From positions 1-5,821 of the forward strand of contig CACXGJ010000269.1 in the NCBI GenBank assembly GCA_902767125.1: DNA of 5,821 nt, in the 5' to 3' direction. This DNA is from an uncultured Ruminococcus sp. GTDB taxonomy: Bacteria; Bacillota; Clostridia; Oscillospirales; Acutalibacteraceae. Under the pieces are notes generated by a model. That model did no database searches, had not been told where the DNA came from, and saw only the letters and a list, made by a program, of their open reading frames with translations. Shown piece after piece: positions 1 through 3,830 of the stretch (its first letter is position 1; every line of letters begins with the position of its first letter). Both the position numbers and the translations under genes were made by a program.

Positions 1-48
1 GACAACAGATTTACAGTCTGCCCCATTTGGCCGCTCTGGAACTCTCCC
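1..48 (-). tRNA. tRNA-Tyr (GUA anticodon), 5' part only, cut by the window edge
   Basis: Reading the minus strand from 48 gives a 5' acceptor arm GGGAGAG, TT at tRNA positions 8-9, a D arm opening with CCA and closing with TGG around a GAGCGGCC loop, and an anticodon arm GCAGA-CTGTAAA-TCTGT. The loop puts GTA at positions 34-36, so it reads tyrosine codons UAU and UAC. The D arm closely matches bacterial tRNA-Tyr. The long variable arm expected of this class II tRNA, the T arm and the 3' acceptor strand lie beyond the left edge, so the acceptor pairing cannot be tested. It lies 45 nt downstream of tRNA-Thr on the same strand and was probably transcribed with it. Confidence 0.93.
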
Positions 49-55
49 AAATATA

Positions 56-87
56 AAGCCTATTTGATTGGAATAGGCTTGTTTTTT
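56..87 (+). terminator. Hairpin with T-run, oriented opposite to the tRNA operon
   Basis: A 9-bp perfect stem (AAGCCTATT at 56-64 with AATAGGCTT at 72-80, 7-nt loop) is followed by G and six T at 82-87. This is the layout of an intrinsic terminator for plus-strand transcription. It sits in the spacer between two minus-strand tRNA genes. On the minus strand the same stem is followed only by TATATTTGG, a poor U-tract. It could end a plus-strand or antisense transcript coming from the left, or be a structure in the tRNA precursor. Confidence 0.55.
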
Positions 88-93
88 ATAAAG

Positions 94-166
94 AGCTGGT
101 GGACGGACTTGAACCCCCGACCTGCTGATTACAAATCAGCTGCTCTACCAACTGAGCTACACCAGC
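94..166 (-). tRNA. tRNA-Thr (UGU anticodon)
   Basis: The minus strand folds as a standard cloverleaf of 72 nt plus a U discriminator: acceptor GCTGGTG/CACCAGC (7 perfect pairs), D stem GCTC/GAGC, anticodon stem GCTGA/TCAGC with loop TTTGTAA (anticodon UGU, reading ACN threonine codons, ACA best), a 5-nt variable loop AGGTC and T loop TTCAAGT. The 3' CCA is not encoded, since CTT follows, so it must be added after transcription. The T stem GGGGG/CCGTC has a G51:G63 mismatch next to a G50:U64 wobble, which is unusual in an otherwise perfect tRNA. The gene is the first of a minus-strand tRNA operon behind the promoter at 208-236. Confidence 0.97.
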
Positions 167-207
167 ACATTTAATCTTTCTGACCGCCGTCTCCTGACGA
201 CTTCTAT

Positions 208-236
208 ATATTAACACATACTTTGAATTTTGTCAA
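208..236 (-). promoter_or_regulatory. Sigma-A promoter of the tRNA operon
   Basis: On the minus strand TTGACA (231-236) and TAATAT (208-213) are separated by exactly 17 nt. The -35 is perfect and the -10 matches five of six. Transcription should start near 200, giving a leader of about 35 nt before tRNA-Thr at 166. Directly upstream (240-268) lie three A-tracts of 7, 8 and 8 that resemble an UP element. Confidence 0.85.
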
Positions 237-239
237 CAC

Positions 240-268
240 TTTTTTTGATTTTTTTTGATATTTTTTTT
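240..268 (-). promoter_or_regulatory. Phased A-tracts upstream of the tRNA promoter (UP-element-like)
   Basis: On the minus strand there are three A-runs, of 7 (240-246), 8 (249-256) and 8 (261-268), with centres about 9.5 and 12 bp apart, close to one helical turn. They begin 3 bp upstream of the -35 hexamer. A-tracts here are the typical site for contact by the RNA polymerase alpha subunit and can bend DNA. Function is inferred from position and composition. Confidence 0.5.
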
Positions 269-273
269 CAATG

Positions 274-303
274 CCGAAAACCCGCTTTAATATGGGTTTT
301 CGG
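274..303 (-). terminator. 10-bp perfect hairpin over the stop codon of the 67-aa gene
   Basis: CCGAAAACCC (274-283) pairs perfectly with GGGTTTTCGG (294-303) around a 10-nt loop that contains the gene's TAA stop. On the minus strand it is followed by A-rich sequence rather than a U-run, so it is not a canonical intrinsic terminator. On the plus strand the downstream sequence is only moderately T-rich. It may protect the 3' end of the mRNA or pause polymerase; strong termination is doubtful. Confidence 0.45.
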
Positions 304-490
304 TTTGGGTGTTTTGGTTCTTGAAAGTATTTTTGATGAACGCACATTGCATCTGTTGAGCAGATACAAAAAACTGTGACGGTAAAACTCTCATTTTCGG
401 ATCATCGGGCGGATCTATACCTAACATATCTATCGGTATACCTTTGCCGAAGGTCATGCTTTCATCTATCGGATTCCTTTTTCTTATCAT
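287..490 (-). CDS. Hypothetical small protein, 67 aa
   Basis: I do not recognise this protein. The case for a real gene is the start region: ATG at 488-490 is preceded on the minus strand by AAGGAGAG with 6-7 nt spacing, a strong ribosome binding site, and the frame is open to TAA at 287-289 where a 10-bp hairpin sits. The predicted product is soluble, has no signal peptide or membrane segment, starts with a basic patch (MIRKRNP), has a proline/aspartate-rich centre (GIDPPDDP near residues 24-31) and ends in a polar Asn/Gln/Thr-rich tail. It is divergent from the DUF4830-type gene at 567 and lies upstream of, and co-oriented with, the tRNA operon. A minus-strand -10-like TACAAT at 518-523 has no good -35. 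It could also be a remnant of a longer gene. Confidence 0.55.
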   Translation of the reverse strand: MIRKRNPIDESMTFGKGIPIDMLGIDPPDDPKMRVLPSQFFVSAQQMQCAFIKNTFKNQNTQTENPY

Positions 491-566
491 ATTTCTCTCT
501 CCTTCCGCTTAATTATTATTGTACAAATGATTTTTGTTTATTCATTTTTTACGGAGGGAAATTTTA

Positions 567-1034
567 TTGTTTATTTTTTCTTTTAAGGACGGAAAATATC
601 CGCTGAAATTCTTATTCGGCATGATATGTATCTCGGTCATTGCAGTGGTTTTTTCGTTTATATCCAATACTGATCGAAGAATTAAAAGAGGCTTTGAATT
701 AAACGGACACAAATACAGCACATACGCTGAAAATATTGACGAAATAAAAGGTCTTGTCGGGAATTTAGGGATAAATATAACCGATAATTCTCCAAAGATC
801 GAAAATATCAGGATACCCATGCAGTTCAACTCTGTTTATCAGAAATACAATTCTTTACAGCATGATATCGGTATGGACTTGGAAATGTATAAAGGTGAAA
901 GCTGTATTCAATATACCTTTGATATTGATGAAAATTTTGTGATAAATCTTATATTCTACAATGATCATTTCATTGGCGGCGACATAAGCCAAAAGGACTT
1001 CAACGGAATCATCAAAAGCATTGGCTCTCAATGA
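567..1034 (+). CDS. DUF4830-type membrane-anchored protein, 155 aa, TTG start
   Basis: The start is taken as TTG at 567 because GGAGGG (553-558) lies 8 nt upstream; the open frame extends left to a TTG at 534 that has no ribosome binding site. The resulting N-terminus MFIFSFK followed by one hydrophobic segment (about residues 13-33) matches the usual opening of clostridial DUF4830 proteins as I remember them. The rest (about 50-152) shows the domain's pattern: a helix with ENIDEIKGLVGNLGI, then IRIPMQFNSVYQKYN (81-95), GMDLEMYKG (102-110), a beta-strand pair, and FIGGD (135-139). It would be a membrane protein with a roughly 120-residue domain, probably outside the cell. Its function is unknown. 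Compared with typical members, the 'GWEV' tryptophan is replaced (GINI, 68-71) and the NYP-type loop is shortened. No convincing promoter is seen; only a weak 5-bp hairpin (1033-1046) follows. Confidence 0.8.
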   Translation: MFIFSFKDGKYPLKFLFGMICISVIAVVFSFISNTDRRIKRGFELNGHKYSTYAENIDEIKGLVGNLGINITDNSPKIENIRIPMQFNSVYQKYNSLQHDIGMDLEMYKGESCIQYTFDIDENFVINLIFYNDHFIGGDISQKDFNGIIKSIGSQ

Positions 1035-1044
1035 TATAATAATA

Positions 1045-1189
1045 TCCTTCTGTTTTACAATAATTAGCTTGACAGCCGTTTTTTACTGTGTTATTATAAC
1101 ATTCGGCATCAATAAAAATATTATTTTACAAATAAATGTTATTATTGTGCATATTTGTTTCAGATAATATCAAATAAAAAACAGAAGGA
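1045..1189 (+). repeat. 12-nt inverted repeat whose right arm is the ribosome binding site
   Basis: TCCTTCTGTTTT (1045-1056) is the exact reverse complement of AAAACAGAAGGA (1178-1189), which includes the Shine-Dalgarno sequence of the downstream ligase gene. The left arm lies upstream of the predicted transcription start (about 1104), so only read-through transcripts from the DUF4830-type gene would carry both arms and could mask the site. Regulatory use is inference. Confidence 0.5.
1069..1097 (+). promoter_or_regulatory. Sigma-A promoter of the acyl-CoA synthetase-like gene
   Basis: TTGACA (1069-1074) and TATTAT (1092-1097) are spaced by 17 nt. Start of transcription is expected near 1104, which leaves a leader of about 97 nt that is very AT-rich. 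The ribosome binding site GAAGGAG (1184-1190) lies 10 nt before the ATG. Confidence 0.85.
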
Positions 1190-1200
1190 GTAAAAAATAT

Positions 1201-2883
1201 ATGCTGCTGGACAGATTTTTGCCGAGAATAGAATTTGATTCCTATGAGGATTTCAAGAAAAATTATAAAGTCAATGTTCCCGATAATTTTAATTTCGGCT
1301 TTGATATAGTTGATGAGTGGGCTAAACAGGATGAAAATAAAAAAGCTCTCGTCTGGTGCAATGACCATGACGAAGAAAGAGTATTTACCTTTAAGGACAT
1401 AAGCCGTCTTTCAAATCAGGCAGCAAATTATTTCAAAGCCATCGGCATCAAAAAGGGTGATGTCGTTATGCTCATACTCCGAAGAAGATGGGAATATTGG
1501 GTATGTGCAGTCGCTCTGCATAAGATAGGTGCAGTGACTATTCCCGGAACTCTCCAGCTTACTAAAAAGGATATCGTTTATCGTGCAAATGCCGCAAAGG
1601 CTCGTGCCATTGTCTGCATAAATGATGATTTCGTTGTAAGACAGGTCGAGACGGCTATGCCCGAACTTGAAACTCTCAAGCATCACATTGTCGTAGGCGA
1701 AAAGCGTGACGGGTGGGAATTTTTTGAAGAAGAAATAGAGAAATATCCCGATACATTTGAAAGACCTGTGGGTGATGAGGCAAATAAAAGCACTGATATA
1801 ATGCTCGTATATTTCACGTCAGGCACAACGGGTATGCCCAAGATGGTCCAGCACAGCTTTGCACATCCCCTCGGTCATATTGTGACGGCTAAATACTGGC
1901 ATCAGGTTCAGGAAAACAAACTTCATATGAGTGTTACGGATTCAGGCTGGGCAAAATTCGGCTGGGGCAAGATATATGGTCAGTGGATATGCGGTGCTGT
2001 GATATTTGCATATGATATGGACAAATTCATCCCCTCAAAGCTCCTCGAAAAAATGTCACAGTATAAGCTGACAACTTTCTGTGCCCCTCCTACAATGTAC
2101 AGATTCATGCTCCTTGAGGATGTCGCAAGCTATGACCTGTCATCAATACAGCACTGGACTACCGCAGGTGAGCCTCTTAATCCCGAGGTCAACAGCAAAT
2201 GGTTCAAATTTACGGGACACAACATATATCAGGGCTTCGGACAGTCCGAAGGAACTGTTTTACTTGCGGATTTTCAGTGGGACGATATCAAAATAGGCTC
2301 AACAGGAAAGCCCTCTCCGCTTTATGATATAAGGCTTCTCGACAACGACGGTAAAGAGGTCGGTGTCGGTGATGAAGGCTCTATATGCGTCATGGATGTA
2401 AAGCACAATCCTCCGACAGGTCTGTTCACGGGATATTACCTCAATCAGGAGATGACAGACAGACTTCTTCTGGGAGATTATTACAATACCTGTGACATGG
2501 CATGGCGTGACAGAGACGGATATTACTGGTTTGTCGGAAGAAATGATGATGTCATAAAATGCTCGGGTTACAGAATAGGTCCTTTTGAAGTTGAAAGTGC
2601 CTTGCTCGAACATGATGCGGTTGTGGAATGTGCCATAACAGGTGTACCTGATCCTGTTCGTGGACAGGTCGTAAAAGCTACCATCGTACTTAAAAAGGGC
2701 TATGAACCGAGCGAATCTCTTATCAAAGAGCTTCAGAATCATGTCAAGAAATCCACCGCTCCATATAAATATCCAAGAGTCATTGAATTTGTCGATGAGC
2801 TTCCGAAAACTGTCGGCGGTAAAATAAAAAGAGCCCAGATCCGCCATGAAGATGAAGAAGCAGTCCGTGCCAAAGACGAGTAA
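1201..2883 (+). CDS. AMP-forming acyl-CoA synthetase, medium-chain (MACS/ACSM-like) family, 560 aa
   Basis: This is an ANL-superfamily ligase: it activates a carboxylic acid with ATP to an acyl-adenylate and passes the acyl group to CoA. Motifs run in order: P-loop YFTSGTTGMPK (204-214), AGEPLNPE (322-329), FGQSEGT (346-352, with the A5 glutamate E350), TCD (430-432, in place of the usual TGD) followed by DRDGYYWFVGR (437-447), the hinge-proximal KCSGYRIGP (453-461), DPVRGQVVKA, and PKTVGGK with the catalytic lysine K541. The AGEPLNP, SGYRIGP and TAPYKYPR stretches are closest to medium-chain/MACS enzymes rather than to acetyl-CoA synthetase proper. The 560 residues are full length, and no signal peptide is seen, so it is cytosolic. 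The substrate cannot be read from sequence; medium-chain, branched or aromatic acids are possible. The start ATG has GAAGGAG upstream. It appears to be a single-gene unit with its own promoter and a shared terminator. Confidence 0.93.
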   Translation: MLLDRFLPRIEFDSYEDFKKNYKVNVPDNFNFGFDIVDEWAKQDENKKALVWCNDHDEERVFTFKDISRLSNQAANYFKAIGIKKGDVVMLILRRRWEYWVCAVALHKIGAVTIPGTLQLTKKDIVYRANAAKARAIVCINDDFVVRQVETAMPELETLKHHIVVGEKRDGWEFFEEEIEKYPDTFERPVGDEANKSTDIMLVYFTSGTTGMPKMVQHSFAHPLGHIVTAKYWHQVQENKLHMSVTDSGWAKFGWGKIYGQWICGAVIFAYDMDKFIPSKLLEKMSQYKLTTFCAPPTMYRFMLLEDVASYDLSSIQHWTTAGEPLNPEVNSKWFKFTGHNIYQGFGQSEGTVLLADFQWDDIKIGSTGKPSPLYDIRLLDNDGKEVGVGDEGSICVMDVKHNPPTGLFTGYYLNQEMTDRLLLGDYYNTCDMAWRDRDGYYWFVGRNDDVIKCSGYRIGPFEVESALLEHDAVVECAITGVPDPVRGQVVKATIVLKKGYEPSESLIKELQNHVKKSTAPYKYPRVIEFVDELPKTVGGKIKRAQIRHEDEEAVRAKDE

Positions 2884-2886
2884 TTT

Positions 2887-2907
2887 CAATTAGCAATGAG
2901 CAATTAA
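2887..2907 (+). repeat. Three imperfect tandem heptamers (CAATTAG-like)
   Basis: CAATTAG (2887-2893), CAATGAG (2894-2900) and CAATTAA (2901-2907) follow each other directly after the stop codon of the ligase gene and before the terminator. Short tandem heptamers of this kind are known as dispersed intergenic repeats in some bacteria; membership in such a family is inference. Confidence 0.5.
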
Positions 2908-2911
2908 AAGT

Positions 2912-2948
2912 AAAATCGACTTCACTTTTATAAAGGAAAGTCGATTTT
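2912..2948. terminator. Bidirectional intrinsic terminator between convergent genes
   Basis: An 11-bp perfect stem, AAAATCGACTT (2912-2922) with AAGTCGATTTT (2938-2948), encloses a 15-nt loop in which a small CTTT/AAAG hairpin can form. It lies between the stop of the ligase (2883) and the stop of the NimA-like gene (2952). The plus-strand arm ends in TTTT followed by CTATT; on the minus strand TTTT is followed by ACTTTTAATTG, so it should serve both genes. Confidence 0.85.
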
Positions 2949-2951
2949 CTA

Positions 2952-3428
2952 TTAATCATCTTTTGATCTTTTTCCCGTAATATGTTCGGGGGTTATTTCA
3001 ACCATGCAGAGAGCTTTTTTGAATCTCTCTATCTCTGCAAGGTGTTCTTCCTCCGCAATATCGGGAGAATACTTTTTTGAAAGCGACATTATTGAATCGA
3101 ATATCTCTCTTTCATCCTCAAGGAGTCTTGCACGTCCGAACACTATCACACTTCTGTACATCGTTCTAAATTCGCTTTGAATGACATTATCCTGACCGAT
3201 AACACAGAATGAAACCTTGTCATACTTCTTTATACTGTCAAGCTTATGCCCCTGCTTCGCACAGTGAAAATATATTTTCCCGCTTTTATACACATAACTC
3301 AACGGAACTGCATAGGGATACCCTTCATCTCCGCTTACGGCAAGCACTCCCGAACTCTCCCTTTCAAGTATTTCAACACATTCCCTTTCACTTAACTGCT
3401 GTGCTTTTCTTCTCATTTCTCTGAACAT
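2952..3428 (-). CDS. Pyridoxamine 5'-phosphate oxidase-fold protein, NimA-like family, 158 aa
   Basis: This belongs to the split-barrel flavin-binding family that includes 5-nitroimidazole resistance proteins (Nim). Visible marks are the N-terminal helix with ERECVEILERESSGVLAVSG (about 14-33), YPYAVPLSYVY (37-47), IYFHCAKQGHKLD (52-64), VSFCV (72-76) and YRSVIVFGRARLLED (91-105), followed by a C-terminal helix and ALCMVEI. Length is normal for the family. It is cytosolic and likely binds FMN or a similar cofactor as a dimer. Nim proteins reduce the nitro group of drugs such as metronidazole, but most chromosomal relatives in gut Clostridia have no proven substrate, so resistance is not claimed. 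ATG at 3428 is preferred over the internal ATG at codon 5 because AAGGGG lies 7 nt upstream. It is transcribed alone from a perfect-consensus promoter. Confidence 0.9.
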   Translation of the reverse strand: MFREMRRKAQQLSERECVEILERESSGVLAVSGDEGYPYAVPLSYVYKSGKIYFHCAKQGHKLDSIKKYDKVSFCVIGQDNVIQSEFRTMYRSVIVFGRARLLEDEREIFDSIMSLSKKYSPDIAEEEHLAEIERFKKALCMVEITPEHITGKRSKDD

Positions 3429-3463
3429 AAATGTTCCCCTTTCTTCCCGTAAATTACAAATGA

Positions 3464-3492
3464 ATTATAACAATATCTTCGTTGCGTGTCAA
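3464..3492 (-). promoter_or_regulatory. Perfect-consensus sigma-A promoter of the NimA-like gene
   Basis: On the minus strand TTGACA (3487-3492), a 17-nt spacer and TATAAT (3464-3469) match the consensus at all twelve positions. Transcription should begin near 3457, about 30 nt before the ATG at 3428. A 14-bp perfect palindrome lies 11 nt upstream of the -35 (3504-3517). Confidence 0.92.
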
Positions 3493-3503
3493 TAATGTGC
3501 AAA

Positions 3504-3517
3504 AAAATGTACATTTT
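3504..3517. promoter_or_regulatory. 14-bp perfect palindrome upstream of the NimA-like promoter
   Basis: AAAATGTACATTTT reads the same on both strands. It sits 11 nt upstream of the -35 hexamer of the NimA-like gene, where an activator or repressor dimer could bind. The regulator is unknown, and no regulator gene is present in the window. Confidence 0.45.
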
Positions 3518-3654
3518 GATAGAATATTCGATGGTAAAACTATCAAAAACAACGAAATATAGCGGTTACAAAGTTGATATATTTAGAGAAAATACACATC
3601 TGATACACTATAATTTTGTGAATAAGACACAATGTATATTCTTTTTTTTAAATT

Positions 3655-3684
3655 TGTCAAAACTTACTTGATAATTTTTTGACA
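3655..3684. repeat. 8-bp inverted repeat containing two outward TTGACA hexamers
   Basis: TGTCAAAA (3655-3662) and TTTTGACA (3677-3684) are exact reverse complements 14 nt apart. Each contains a perfect -35 hexamer, one on each strand. On the minus strand TTGACA is followed after 16 nt by TATACA (3633-3638); on the plus strand it is followed after 16 nt by TATCTA (3701-3706). These could be two weak divergent promoters or an operator. Confidence 0.4.
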
Positions 3685-3722
3685 TTTAACATTTTTTTCA
3701 TATCTAAAATTATTAATTTCTC

Positions 3723-3751
3723 TTGATTTTTTCGGATTTGCATAGTATAAT
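3723..3751 (+). promoter_or_regulatory. Sigma-A promoter of the secreted-protein gene
   Basis: TTGATT (3723-3728) and a perfect TATAAT (3746-3751) are spaced by 17 nt. Transcription should begin near 3758, giving a leader of about 73 nt that ends in a strong AGGAGG (3816-3821), 9 nt before the ATG. Confidence 0.85.
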
Positions 3752-3830
3752 TAGTTGTAATGAAACTTTGTGATATTGATTAAATCGGTTTCAGGAAAAT
3801 TTTTTTACATTGTTTAGGAGGATTACTACA

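Larger units (their letters stand above)
3429..3830. other. 402-bp AT-rich intergenic region with divergent promoters and several inverted repeats
   Basis: No gene with a ribosome binding site is seen here. The region holds the NimA-like promoter (minus), the 14-bp palindrome, a 9-bp inverted repeat TTTTGATAG/CTATCAAAA (3514-3522 and 3540-3548, 17-nt spacer), a small TTGTG/CACAA hairpin (3616-3632), an 8-bp inverted repeat TGTCAAAA/TTTTGACA (3655-3662 and 3677-3684), and the promoter of the secreted-protein gene (3723-3751). The middle part, about 3549-3654, shows nothing else that I can interpret apart from a weak minus-strand promoter candidate. Confidence 0.7.

Noticed and set aside
542..829. 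A 95-codon minus-strand frame opposite the DUF4830-type gene
   Set aside because: The plus-strand frame has a recognisable domain and a well placed ribosome binding site; this one has neither.
1033..1056. A terminator after the DUF4830-type gene (GATAT/ATATC hairpin)
   Set aside because: The stem is only 5 bp and four of its five pairs are A:T; the tract that follows (CTTCTGTTTT) is poor, so effective termination is not supported.
2299..2889. A 196-codon open frame on the minus strand inside the ligase gene
   Set aside because: It is antisense to the conserved C-terminal half of a well supported enzyme, has no ribosome binding site at its start, and its start lies beyond the ligase stop codon next to the heptamer repeat. 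It looks like a shadow of codon bias.
3486..3671. A 61-codon plus-strand open frame in the AT-rich gap
   Set aside because: It begins with GTG inside the -35 hexamer of the NimA-like promoter, has no ribosome binding site, and its sequence is compositionally like random AT-rich DNA.
3761..3806. A possible attenuator in the leader of the secreted-protein gene: TGAAAC/GTTTCA stem followed by seven T
   Set aside because: The stem is only 6 bp with a 21-nt loop and the T-run begins 6 nt after it, so it is too weak for a terminator. No leader peptide or known riboswitch pattern was seen.
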